From Pseudomonadota bacterium (GTDB lineage Bacteria; Desulfobacterota; Desulfovibrionia; Desulfovibrionales; Desulfovibrionaceae), in the NCBI GenBank assembly GCA_023419375.1, contig JAEZYD010000001.1, positions 1-18,993 of the forward strand: 18,993 nt of DNA, given 5' to 3'. Shown in pieces: positions 7,841 through 15,815 of the stretch (within the stretch, counting starts at the first letter, position 1; each line of letters begins with the position of its first letter). The translations under genes were made by a program, and so were the position numbers. Under the pieces are notes generated by a model. That model ran no database searches. It saw only the letters and a list, made by a program, of their open reading frames with translations, and was not told the origin of the DNA.

Positions 7841-8935
7841 ATGAAACCAGCCCAGAATCCCCTTCCTCTCCTTCTGCTTTTTTTTCTGCTCGCCCTTGGG
7901 GCCTGCTCGCAGGATGACAGCAAAAAAAACGCTGTGCCCCCTGCCCCGGTACGGGTTGAAGCCGTTACGCGGGCTGATGTGCCGCGCCTGCTGCATGCTG
8001 TGGGCAACGTGCGGGCTTCTGCCTCTGTAGGCGTAAAGCCGCGCGTAACGGGCGAGATTCAGCAGGTGCACTTTACCGAAGGTCAGGATGTGCGCGAGGG
8101 CGACCCGCTTATCACCATTGATCCCCGCCCCTTTGAGGCAGCGCTGCGCGAAAAGAAAGGGCAACTTGCCAAATCGCAGGCGCAGCTTGCCAAAGCCCAG
8201 GACGACATGAGCCGCTACGGCAAGCTGGTAGGCGGCGGCTACGTGAGCCGCGATGCCTATGAAAAGACCGCGACCGATGCGGCGGCCCTGCGCGCCACGG
8301 TGCAGTCTGACAAGGCCAGCGTGGAAAGCGCCGCCCTTGATCTCAGCTACTGCACGGTGGTGGCTCCCATCAGCGGCCGTGTGGGCGCACTCAATGTGGA
8401 CAAGGGCAACATGGTCAAATCAGCTGACGCCACGGTTATTGTCAGCATAGACACGCTTTCGCCCATTTATGTGGGCTTTTCTGTGCCCGAGGTGCACCTG
8501 CCTGTCATTATAGAACAGATGGCGCAAACAACTGTGCCGGTTTCTGCAACTCCTGCCGGGGGCGCGGCGGAAAAGGGATTTCTCACCCTTGTGGACAATA
8601 CAGTGGACACGCGCACCGGCACCATCCGGCTGCGCGCCACCTTTGAAAACAGCCAGCGCCGTCTGTGGCCGGGGCAGTTTGTGCAGGTGGAGCTGCCGCT
8701 GGGCATGGCCGCCGGGGCGCTGACCGTGCCCACAAGGGCCGTGCAGTCTGGCCGGGAAGAATCCTACGTATACGTGGTGGATAAGGACAGCCGGGCCAGT
8801 TACCGCAAGGTGAGGCCGCTGTTTGAGTACGCTGACCGCACGGTTGTGGACGGCGAGGTGGCTGAAGGCGACAAAATTGTGGTGGATGGTCAGGTACGGC
8901 TGGCTCCGGGCCTGATGGTCAAAATCATGGACTGA
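7841..8935 (+). CDS. RND-type efflux periplasmic adaptor (membrane fusion protein) lipoprotein
   Basis: A 364-residue member of the AcrA/MdtA adaptor family, which links an inner-membrane RND pump to an outer-membrane channel. The signal peptide is leucine-rich and ends in lipobox LGAC with C22 as the lipidated residue. Next come the lipoyl half GVKPRVTGEIQQVHF, an alpha-hairpin (LAKSQAQLAKAQ), the second lipoyl half VAPISGRVGALNVDKG, and the beta-barrel with DTRTGTIRLRATF and LWPGQFVQV. ATG 7841 is chosen because GGGG lies six bases upstream and it puts the signal peptide at the N-terminus; the frame is open upstream to 7742. It is divergent from speA. No RND permease or TolC-like gene follows, so the partner must be elsewhere or lost. 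Confidence 0.92.
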   Translation: MKPAQNPLPLLLLFFLLALGACSQDDSKKNAVPPAPVRVEAVTRADVPRLLHAVGNVRASASVGVKPRVTGEIQQVHFTEGQDVREGDPLITIDPRPFEAALREKKGQLAKSQAQLAKAQDDMSRYGKLVGGGYVSRDAYEKTATDAAALRATVQSDKASVESAALDLSYCTVVAPISGRVGALNVDKGNMVKSADATVIVSIDTLSPIYVGFSVPEVHLPVIIEQMAQTTVPVSATPAGGAAEKGFLTLVDNTVDTRTGTIRLRATFENSQRRLWPGQFVQVELPLGMAAGALTVPTRAVQSGREESYVYVVDKDSRASYRKVRPLFEYADRTVVDGEVAEGDKIVVDGQVRLAPGLMVKIMD

Positions 8936-9033
8936 AATTTTGCAGAAGCAAACCAGAGCCGCACACAACGGCCTGATATTTGCATATTTTCGGGCAATAC
9001 CAACAGGCGGTCAATTTTTCCACATGGCCGCCG

Positions 9034-9071
9034 CGCGCTCTAGCGCGAGTGCAATGACGCCGCACGGCGTC
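9034..9071 (+). other. two adjacent GC-rich hairpins in the leader of the small gene
   Basis: CGCGCTCTAGCGCG (9034-9047) and GACGCCGCACGGCGTC (9056-9071) are perfect inverted repeats with 6-bp stems. The second ends seven bases before the GAGGAG Shine-Dalgarno of the gene at 9091. They could modulate translation or end transcripts from the adaptor gene; there is no T-run, so intrinsic termination is unlikely. Confidence 0.4.
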
Positions 9072-9090
9072 AAGCCTGAGGAGAAGCCCG

Positions 9091-9420
9091 ATGGAACTGG
9101 AATTCCGTTTTCGCAATAATGATCTGGGGCCTGTTTTTCCTACCTTTCAGGAAAGGGTCAACTCCATGCTGCCCGTAAACAGGGCAGAAAGCACCCCAGC
9201 GGCCCCCGCAGCGCCCGCTGACGATGACATCAGTACCTCTGCCGCGCCGGTTCTGGAACAGACTGTTCCCGGCACCCCGCACATGCTCAATTCAGACGAA
9301 ATGCGTCAAGCGCTTGCCCAGGTGGAGCAGGAGGCCATGCAGCACAGTCAGGACCTTGTGCAGGTGCACAGCGGCCTGAACGAGCAGCGTGTGGCGCGTT
9401 TGCTGGGCCTGCTGGACTAG
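9091..9420 (+). CDS. small hypothetical protein, 109 residues
   Basis: I do not recognise this family. The ATG is preceded by GAGGAG at a good distance (seven bases), and codon use is like the host genes, so it is probably translated. The N-terminus (about 1-30, MELEFRFRNNDLGPVFPTFQ) may fold. Residues 34-60 are rich in Ala, Pro and Asp and look like a flexible linker. The C-terminal ~45 residues (SDEMRQALAQVEQEAMQHSQ, then LNEQRVARLLGLLD) should be helical. There is no signal peptide, membrane segment or Cys motif, so it is probably cytosolic. It follows the adaptor gene by 155 bp and ends before a bidirectional terminator. The linker-helix layout with a leucine-rich tail would suit a small docking or regulatory protein, but that is a guess. 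Confidence 0.7.
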   Translation: MELEFRFRNNDLGPVFPTFQERVNSMLPVNRAESTPAAPAAPADDDISTSAAPVLEQTVPGTPHMLNSDEMRQALAQVEQEAMQHSQDLVQVHSGLNEQRVARLLGLLD

Positions 9421-9445
9421 ACCGGGGCTATCCTCGCCCTCAGCG

Positions 9446-9470
9446 GAGCAATTTCTAGCGAGAATTGCTC
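9446..9470 (+). other. AT-rich hairpin after the small gene
   Basis: GAGCAATT (9446-9453) and AATTGCTC (9463-9470) form a perfect 8-bp stem with a 9-base loop, 26 bp after the stop of the small gene. No T-run follows. It may be a processing or mRNA-stability element upstream of the strong terminator at 9508. Confidence 0.4.
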
Positions 9471-9507
9471 ACCCTATGTATTTCGCCGGATGGCAGATTG
9501 CTCAAAC

Positions 9508-9545
9508 AAAAGCCGTTCCCGCCGCTGTGGCAAGGAACGGCTTTT
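9508..9545. terminator. bidirectional intrinsic terminator between convergent genes
   Basis: AAAAGCCGTTCC (9508-9519) pairs with GGAACGGCTTTT (9534-9545) across a 14-base loop. The A-run and T-run flank the GC stem symmetrically, so it should work on both strands. It serves the small gene on the plus strand and the dmsABC-torD operon on the minus strand. Confidence 0.85.
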
Positions 9546-9584
9546 GCCGTTGGTCAAAATCCTTTTGGTCTACGCTGTACAGGT

Positions 9585-10268
9585 CTAGCCCAGAGCAAGC
9601 CCCCGTACGTTTCCCAGCAGCAGGCAACAAAGAGCCGACATCTCGCGGTAAAACACAGTATTGGCGCATTCCGAAGCCTTTTTCAGGCAGTCTCCGGCCC
9701 AGGCCAGAGTATGCCCGTCCATAAAAGCCGCCAGCGCCGCCTCCGGGGATTGCCCCTGGCTTGAGGCAACAGCCCCGCCCAGGTTCTGTACAAAAAAAAG
9801 AATGAAGGCCAGTTCCAGCCCCAGATGGTCCTCGGGTTCGTGCCCGTCCCGTTCTGCGGCAATGCCCCACTCCCTGTAGCAGTCGCGCACTTCCTGCGTT
9901 TTGCGGCCAAAAAGCAGACGATCCTTTTCCCGCCACACGGATTCCCACGGCGCGGCGGCAGGCTGCGGCCCGGAAAACAGGGCCAGATGATCCATGTGCA
10001 TATCCAGATACAGCGCGCGGCAGGAATCCTGCACCGCCTCTGCCGGATAGGCTGCCGCAAGGGCGGCAGCGCGGCTCTCAGGATCAAGAGCCCCTCCCCA
10101 CAGTTTTTCAGCCAGCTCTGAAGGCCTGAAACAGGCCCAACTGCCAAAGCCTTGCAAAAGCCCGCCGCCAATGACGCCGCGCAGCAGGTCTTCATCTGGC
10201 GAATTCTGGAAAATGCGGCTGCAAAACTGCAAGGCCACAACGTATTGCGTCAACTGTTCCTGTTCCAT
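9585..10268 (-). CDS. TorD/DmsD-family chaperone for molybdoenzyme maturation
   Basis: A 227-residue all-helical protein of the TorD/DmsD family. These cytosolic chaperones bind the Tat signal peptide and apoprotein of DMSO/TMAO reductases while the molybdopterin cofactor is inserted. Visible signs are ALFSGPQPAAAPWESVW (the family's F-GP--P--ESV stretch) and HEPEDHLGLELAF (the E-P-DH-G-E motif), followed by a helical tail. The start at ATG 10266-10268 gives the usual length. It lacks a clear Shine-Dalgarno, and the frame is open upstream to 10379 inside dmsC. Translation may be coupled to dmsC, whose stop is 46 bp upstream; a strong hairpin occupies that gap. Its place as last gene of the dms operon supports the call. 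I avoid a symbol because torD and dmsD cannot be told apart here. Confidence 0.85.
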   Translation of the reverse strand: MEQEQLTQYVVALQFCSRIFQNSPDEDLLRGVIGGGLLQGFGSWACFRPSELAEKLWGGALDPESRAAALAAAYPAEAVQDSCRALYLDMHMDHLALFSGPQPAAAPWESVWREKDRLLFGRKTQEVRDCYREWGIAAERDGHEPEDHLGLELAFILFFVQNLGGAVASSQGQSPEAALAAFMDGHTLAWAGDCLKKASECANTVFYREMSALCCLLLGNVRGLALG

Positions 10269-10280
10269 ATGTAATAGAGC

Positions 10281-10298
10281 GGGGGCCAGATGGCCCCC
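10281..10298 (-). other. intercistronic hairpin between dmsC and the chaperone gene
   Basis: GGGGGCC (10281-10287), a 4-base loop, and GGCCCCC (10292-10298) form a perfect 7-bp all-GC stem. There is no T-run in the direction of transcription. It ends 12 bases before the chaperone ATG, close enough to limit ribosome access or mark an RNA-processing site. It may set a lower chaperone level than enzyme level. Confidence 0.55.
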
Positions 10299-10314
10299 GT
10301 AGAGTTTGCCGTGC

Positions 10315-11166
10315 CTACATGCCCAGGCGTGAATAGGAAAGATAGAAAACAAGACGCCCGAACACTTCACCCAGAACAATCAGGAGAAATGCGGGAACCG
10401 CAAGCGCCGGGCGAAATCCTTTGCCCTGCATGCCACGGGCCGCAGCCAGAGCCAGCAGTACCACGCCCAGACCCGAGGCAAGGGCGTGCAATCCGTGCGA
10501 CCATGCAATGCATGCCGGGGGCAGCAGGCGGGAACCCGGATTGACGAAGGCAGACTGCTCGGGCATGGCCAGCGGCAGGCTCACAGCCATAAGCACAAGG
10601 CCCAGCACCGCCCAGACAAGGCAGGGGCCCAATGCGCGTACGGGCGCGCCTTCCTTGCGCAGGCTCAGCACCACACCATGCCAGGATCCGCCAAGCAGGC
10701 ACATGGAAGCCAGAAAGGCTGTAAAAACGCCCCAGTTGCGCCAGCCGGGCATAGTGGCCTGATTGTAAACACAGCTCATGACGAACAGCAGTGCAATACC
10801 GCACAGACCCGCCACGATCATGGCCTTCTTCTCACCTTCCAACGCATGGTTTTTGCGCCCGACCACCACCAGCCACAGCAGTGCAAGCCCCATAAGGCCG
10901 ATCATGAGAATTTCGCGGCTGAGCCACGACTGCGTCACATGCAGCAGGGTAAAGGGCGCGTGCAGGGGCGTGCCAAGATGCACAAAACTGATGATCACGG
11001 CCACGGCGAACAGCAGCAGCGCCGCCACATTCTGCCGCCGCACGCCTTCGCGCAGTACGCGGTCGGCTTCGTTGCCAAGCACGCATTTGCCCACCAGCAC
11101 CATGCCCACGGCCATCTGCACCAGCAAGGTAAAGAATACCAGAGGAAATTCCTGAAGATATTCCAT
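10315..11166 (-). CDS. dmsC: DMSO-reductase-type membrane anchor subunit
   Basis: A 283-residue integral membrane protein with about eight hydrophobic segments, close to the 287 residues of E. coli DmsC. Family wording includes VHLGTPLHAPFTLLH near the second helix, SWLSREI, and a C-terminal LGEVFGRLVFYLSY. It anchors the catalytic and iron-sulfur subunits to the membrane and passes electrons from menaquinol to DmsB. The ATG is one base after the dmsB stop, and its Shine-Dalgarno GGAGGAG lies within the last dmsB codons, so translation is coupled. The frame is intact despite the defect in dmsA. Confidence 0.9.
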   Translation of the reverse strand: MEYLQEFPLVFFTLLVQMAVGMVLVGKCVLGNEADRVLREGVRRQNVAALLLFAVAVIISFVHLGTPLHAPFTLLHVTQSWLSREILMIGLMGLALLWLVVVGRKNHALEGEKKAMIVAGLCGIALLFVMSCVYNQATMPGWRNWGVFTAFLASMCLLGGSWHGVVLSLRKEGAPVRALGPCLVWAVLGLVLMAVSLPLAMPEQSAFVNPGSRLLPPACIAWSHGLHALASGLGVVLLALAAARGMQGKGFRPALAVPAFLLIVLGEVFGRLVFYLSYSRLGM

Positions 11167-11167
11167 G

Positions 11168-11785
11168 TTACATCTCCTCCGGATTACGGATGCTGCCCAT
11201 GTTGCTGCCCACTGGCTGCGCGTTGTGGGGCGGCGTAATCACAAGACAGGGGGAGGTCACGCTCTGCTCCGGCAGCGGAGCCACATGCACGGCATCGCCG
11301 AACTGCTTTTTCAGGTCTTCATATTCGCCAAAATGGATGGCCCGCATGGGGCAGGCTTCCACGCACAGGGGTTTGAGCCCGGCGGCCAGCCTGTCCTTGC
11401 AGAAATCGCACTTGGTCATTCTGCCCGCCTGTTTGTCATACTGGGGGGCGGAATAAGGGCAGTTCCACTCGCAATAGCGGCACCCCACGCACTTGTCGGG
11501 GTCCACGCTCACAATGCCCTGCTCGTCCTTGTGCATGGCCGTGGTGGGGCAAACCTTCACGCACACGGGGTTCTGGCAATGGTTGCAACTGACGGACGTA
11601 TAGTAGGAAAACACGTTCTGATCGAACGTACCGTTGGCCCGGCGCACCCATTTGCCGCCCGTGTACTCAGCCACACGCCGCCACATGACGCCCTGGGGCA
11701 GATCATGGCCGTCTATGCAGGCCACCATACATGTTTTGCAGCCCGTACAGGCTGTCATATCTATATAAAAAGCCGGCTGTTTCAC
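11168..11785 (-). CDS. dmsB: DMSO-reductase-type iron-sulfur subunit (four 4Fe-4S clusters)
   Basis: A 205-residue ferredoxin-like electron-transfer subunit. Four Cys clusters are visible: CTGCKTCMVAC, CNHCQNPVCVKVC, CVGCRYCEWNC, and CDFC with a later CVEAC, enough for four 4Fe-4S centres. It carries electrons from DmsC to the molybdopterin subunit. The start is GTG 11783-11785 with GAGGAG seven bases upstream; the frame extends to a TTG at 11809 that has no such site. The tail after the last cluster is longer than the core needs and ends in the dmsC Shine-Dalgarno. It starts 38 bp after the dmsA stop. The partner could also be another molybdoenzyme of the DMSO reductase family, since substrate is not encoded here. 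Confidence 0.93.
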   Translation of the reverse strand: MKQPAFYIDMTACTGCKTCMVACIDGHDLPQGVMWRRVAEYTGGKWVRRANGTFDQNVFSYYTSVSCNHCQNPVCVKVCPTTAMHKDEQGIVSVDPDKCVGCRYCEWNCPYSAPQYDKQAGRMTKCDFCKDRLAAGLKPLCVEACPMRAIHFGEYEDLKKQFGDAVHVAPLPEQSVTSPCLVITPPHNAQPVGSNMGSIRNPEEM

Positions 11786-11823
11786 AATAAATCTCCTCAA
11801 TGCAGACAATTCAGCGCAACAGG

Positions 11824-14280
11824 CTAGATTTTAACCACATCCACAAGATTTGTGTGCTGCGGATTGCCCTTGGCCAAGGGGGTCATGTGCGTTTTTGTCA
11901 GGGTGTTGATGCACCCGCCCTGATCCACGCCGTTCTTGTCCGGGGTATACCATGCGCCCTGCGGCAGGCTGAGCACACCGGGCATGATGCGCGGCGTCAC
12001 CTTGACCCGCACAACCACAGCGCCGCGGTCGTTGAAAACCTTGACCATGTCGTCGTGCCTGATGCCGCGCTGCGCCGCATCGGCCTCGTTCATCCAGAGT
12101 TGTTGCGGGGCAACCTGCTCAAGCCAGGGGATGTTGGCGTAGCTTGAATGCACGCGCCCCTTGTAGTGGTGGCCGATAAGCTGGAAGGGATGTTTTTTCA
12201 TTCCCTCGTAATCGCACGGGCCTTCCCATGTTTTTTCATACACGGGCAAGGCGTAGATGGCGTCGCCCTGGGGCAATTCCCATGCCTGGTTCAGATCCCA
12301 CAGGCGCTTGGAGAATATTTCGATCTTGCCCGAAGGCGTCTTGAGCGGATTGGCCGCCGGATCGTCGCGAAAGGCCTTGTAGGCGACCTTTTGCGGCATG
12401 GGGAACCACTTGAACAGGCCGATCTTTGAAGCTTCGTCAAAGGATTCGGGCAGTTCCGGCTTTTTGGCGCGGGCCTAAGCGTAAAGGTGCTTCACCCAGT
12501 CAAGCTGGCTGCGGCCCTCGGTATATTTTGCCGCCAGATCGGACTGACCCAGGAGCTTGCCGATTTTTTCGCTCAAAGCCGCGCAGATATCATACTGCGA
12601 GCGGGTCTCGAACAGGGGTTCAATGGCCTTGCGGGCAATGAGCAGGGAACTCTGATCCACCTGATAGCCCTGCTGGATGATGTCGTCCTGTTCCAGCGGC
12701 GTCACGGAAGGCAGGAGAATATCCGCAAATTTTGCCGAAGCGGTCATGCGGTTTTCCACCACCACAATGCACTCGCACTTGCTTTCATCCTCAAGAATCT
12801 TGCGGGTGCCGTTGATGTCCGAATGCTGGTTGATGAGGGCGTTGCCAGAGCTGTTCCACAAAAACTTGATGCCGTGATCCAGCTTTTCCTTGTTGCGCAG
12901 GCCCATCTTTTTGGCCGTCACCTGGGTGTGGTCGTCAATGGCGTTGATCCAGGTGTAGAAAGAAATGCGCGTCTTGACCGGATTAGTGCCTTCGGGCATG
13001 CGCGGAAAACCAATCTGGCTCACGCTTTCCGCACTGCCGGAACCGCCTCCGGCAATGCCCACGTTGCCGGTAAGGATGGCAAGCATGGCAATGGAGCGGG
13101 AAATGGTGTCGCCGTTGGCGTGGCGCTGCGGCCCCCAGCCCTGAATGACGCAGCAGGGTTTGGTGGAGCCGATCTCGCGGGCAAGGCGGATGATCTTTTC
13201 CGCCGGATACCCGGTGATGGTTTCCGCCCATTGCGGCGTTTTCGCCGTTTTGTCCGGGCCTTCGCCCATGATGTACGCGCGGTAGCTGTTGCCTGCGGGC
13301 ACGCCCTCGGGCATGTGCTCCTCGTCAAAACCAAGGCAGTGCTTGTCCACAAACTGCTGGTCAACCAGCCCTTCGTTCATGAGCACATGGGCAATGGCTG
13401 CGATAAGCGCACCGTCAGAGCCGGGGCGGATGGGCACCCATTCGTCCCCGAGTTTGGCCATGGAGTCCGAATAGCGGGGATCAACCATGATGATGCGGGC
13501 ATTGCCCTTTTTTCTGGCTTCAAACAGCTCATAGGAAAGGCCGCCGCCGCTCTGGCGGGTTTCGAGAATATTGCAGCCAAACATGACGATGAGCTTTGAG
13601 TTCGCCATGTCGTTGATGGTGTTGCCTTCATTGTTTCCGTAAAGATACGGAATAGCTGCTGCAATCTGGGCCGTGCTGTAGGTGCCGTATTCGTCCAGAT
13701 GCCCGCCAAGCAAATTGGCAAGCCTGAAAAATTCGTTGCGGCGCGTCATGCCGCTGGACGTTGTGCCCGAGCCGTACATGCGATGGATGGACTCCGGCCC
13801 GTAGGTGTTCAGTACACGCACCCATTCCTTGGCTACGGTGTCCAGGGCTTCGTCCCATGAAATGCGCTCGAACTTTCCCTCACCGCGCTTGGCGCCGGGT
13901 ACGCGCCGCATGGGGTACTTAATGCGGTCGGGCGAATAGGTATATTTGCGCATGGAACGCCCGCGCAGACAGGCGCGGATGGCCCTGTTGTTGGGGCCGT
14001 CATCGGAGTTGTCGGTCTCCACGCGCGTAACGCGGCCATCTTTGACAAAAGCTCGCAGCGTACACTGCGAACCGCAGTTCACCACGCAGCCGGAATAGAA
14101 ACACTGCTCGCCCGCGCCATACGGCGGCTGTGTGGCGGCACGGGCCAGACCAAGGGGCAAACCACCGCCCAACGGCAAAAGGGATGCACCGCCAAGTGCG
14201 GTACACCACTTGAGAACTTCGCGCCGGGTCACTTCCCTGTGCGCGAGCAAAGGCGGGGTGGAGTCGGAATATTTTTTCAT
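11824..14280 (-). pseudogene. dmsA: Tat-exported DMSO-reductase-type molybdopterin subunit with an in-frame TAG
   Basis: The reading frame encodes a full-length DmsA of 818 positions (E. coli DmsA is about 814). TRREVLK (R19, R20) with a hydrophobic stretch is a Tat signal, probably cleaved after LGLARA near residue 48. An N-terminal Cys set (C65, C69, C73, C104) should hold a 4Fe-4S cluster, and RMYGSGTTSSGMTRR supplies the likely serine ligand of molybdenum. Codon 602 is TAG (12475-12477). Sequence on both sides is in one frame and family-like: WVKHLYA, stop, ARAKKPEL, then VAYKAFRDDPAANPLKTPSG and a normal C-terminus with LAKGNPQHTNLV. E. coli has Lys here, so AAG or CAG to TAG would explain it. 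Termination would remove the C-terminal cofactor-binding domain. Start ATG 14278-14280 has GAGG upstream. It may be a recent null mutation, a suppressed amber, or a sequencing error. Confidence 0.85.
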
Positions 14281-14785
14281 TACAATCCTCATTCTGCGCC
14301 GCAGACGCGGCAAGGTAACCTTTCCCCTCCGAAACAGGAGGAGGAATTCAGAGTAAGGGCAAACCCGAGAGCAGGTGAAGGCAGGACTGAATCAAAAGGA
14401 CATAGGCCACGTATTGGCACTCAGGAGTATCGGACAAAATCCACGGCGTGGACGATGGTTCCTGGCGGGCGCGCTCCATCTGCCGGAGCGCCTCAAAAGT
14501 GGGGATCTACTGTTCTTTGCACATTATTCAGGCTGTTGCGAGGTTGAAAAACCGCAATATTCACGCTCGTTGCCATAATCGTTACTGTTACCCCCCATTG
14601 TACAGAAAGGCAATACCGCCAGAATCGGCCTTAATGTCAGCACGTTGGATTATTTTTCGCATCACGAATAGCGGCTGACGCAGCGTATCCTGCGGCATAT
14701 GAACCACGTATGATCGTTATTTGGGGGTCTGCGCAATTATTGGATCAACGCCGGATTGCCGGATCGCAAGGGGCAGGTATCAGAC
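14281..14785. other. ~500-bp region with no recognised gene upstream of dmsA
   Basis: I find no family-like protein on either strand. Near dmsA the minus-strand leader has two small stems: CCTCC/GGAGG (14326-14341) and GCCGC/GCGGC (14299-14312). GCGCTCC/GGAGCGC (about 14473-14493) is a further inverted repeat. The stretch is probably the dms promoter and regulatory region, perhaps with decayed sequence. I could not pick out a convincing FNR/CRP-type or sigma54 site. Confidence 0.4.
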
Positions 14786-14825
14786 AAAAAAATGCCGGGC
14801 TGGAATCAAGCGGTTCCAGCCCGGC
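14786..14825 (-). terminator. intrinsic terminator of xth
   Basis: GCCGGGCTGGAA (14794-14805) pairs perfectly with TTCCAGCCCGGC (14814-14825), a 12-bp stem with an 8-base loop. On the minus strand it is followed by seven T residues (14786-14792). It lies 20 bp after the xth stop. Confidence 0.92.
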
Positions 14826-14845
14826 GGCATAAGTGACTTGCGGCC

Positions 14846-15652
14846 TTAGAATTCCAGGCACAACCCCACGGGGCAGTGGTCTGAGCCAAAGACGTCTGTT
14901 TCAATCCAGGCGTCGCGCACAGCGGGCACTAGCTCCTGCGATACAAAGAAATAGTCGATACGCCAGCCCACGTTCTTTTCCCGCGCGCGGCTCTTGTAAG
15001 ACCACCAGGAATAGCTGTCCGCCTTGTCGCCGTGCACATGGCGAAAGGTGTCCACATAGCCCATGGCCGTAAAGCGATCCAGAAAGGCGCGCTCTTCGGG
15101 CAAAAAGCCCGTATATTTTTCGTTCTGCTTGGGGCGCGCGAGGTCAATGGGCCTGTGCGCTATATTAAAATCCCCGCAAACCACAATGGGCTTGCTTTTG
15201 CGGCATTCTTCCGCATAGGCGAGAAAGGCCTCGAAAAAGCCCATTTTGTACGGCACACGCTTGAAGCGGCCCGTGGGCTTGCCGTTGTCGTCCAGTTCTT
15301 CCGCGCCGCCGTTGGGGAAGTACCCATTAAAAAAATGAAACTGCGGGTACTCCAGATGCAGCAGACGGCCCTCGCCCTGAAATTCAGGCTGCGGCAGTTC
15401 TATGCTGGTATTCAGCGAAGGAATCTTGCTGAATACCGCCACACCCGAGTAGCCCTTTTTTACCGTGCTCCACGACCAGTGGGATTCCCAGCCGTCAGGA
15501 TCACGCACGTCTTCGCTCAACTGGTCGGGGTTCGCCTTGGTTTCCTGCAAAGCCACCACCTGCGCTTCGGTGCGCGAAAACCATTCCCATTCGGGCTTGC
15601 CCGCCACGGCGCGCAGACCATTGACATTCCATGAAACAAGCTTGAGCTGCAT
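14846..15652 (-). CDS. xth: exonuclease III / AP endonuclease
   Basis: A 268-residue enzyme of the exonuclease III family (Xth/ExoA), which cuts DNA 5' to abasic sites and trims 3' ends in base-excision repair. Catalytic landmarks are VSWNVNGLRA, LQETKA with the metal-binding Glu, VVCGDFNIAHRPIDL, GWRIDYFFVS, and the C-terminal GSDHCPVG. Length is standard and the protein should be cytosolic. ATG 15650-15652 follows AGGAGG by four bases. The open frame reaches 16033, but that part overlaps purH and is not family-like. It is transcribed alone, divergent from purH, and ends at a strong terminator. Confidence 0.95.
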   Translation of the reverse strand: MQLKLVSWNVNGLRAVAGKPEWEWFSRTEAQVVALQETKANPDQLSEDVRDPDGWESHWSWSTVKKGYSGVAVFSKIPSLNTSIELPQPEFQGEGRLLHLEYPQFHFFNGYFPNGGAEELDDNGKPTGRFKRVPYKMGFFEAFLAYAEECRKSKPIVVCGDFNIAHRPIDLARPKQNEKYTGFLPEERAFLDRFTAMGYVDTFRHVHGDKADSYSWWSYKSRAREKNVGWRIDYFFVSQELVPAVRDAWIETDVFGSDHCPVGLCLEF

Positions 15653-15727
15653 ACGTCCTCCTGCCGCAGCATAGCCTTGCCTTGTTTTGCGGGCAAGGGG
15701 CTCCGGGCGGGAATTGCCTGCAACGCA

Positions 15728-15777
15728 TTGCCAGAACGGGCTTTTTGCGGTATCAAAAATGTGGGCGTACATACGCC
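15728..15777 (+). promoter_or_regulatory. candidate promoter with palindromic operator upstream of purH
   Basis: TTGCCA (15728-15733), a 17-bp spacer and TATCAA (15751-15756) make a reasonable sigma70 promoter. A perfect inverted repeat, GGCGTA-CA-TACGCC (15764-15777), sits where transcription should start. A repressor there would block purH. The palindrome is certain; the regulator and its ligand are unknown. Confidence 0.5.
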
Positions 15778-15815
15778 GCCAAACCCTTTCCGGGACATTT
15801 TTCAAGGAGTCGCTT

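Noticed and set aside
8970..8983. Sigma54-like GG-N10-GC upstream of the small gene
   Set aside because: The two dinucleotides fit, but the surrounding bases match the -24/-12 consensus poorly.
12475..12477. Selenocysteine as the explanation for the dmsA stop
   Set aside because: Selenocysteine uses UGA, not UAG, and this position is not the molybdenum ligand.
12487..13599. Plus-strand 370-codon open frame opposite dmsA
   Set aside because: Antisense shadow of a well-recognised gene, with no Shine-Dalgarno or known domain.
14281..14345. Moco riboswitch in the dmsA leader
   Set aside because: The two small stems are suggestive by location only; I could not match them to the conserved core of the Moco RNA motif.
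14375..14578. Possible 67-residue gene in the region upstream of dmsA
   Set aside because: No Shine-Dalgarno of note, no recognisable domain, and overlapping alternatives of similar length in other frames.
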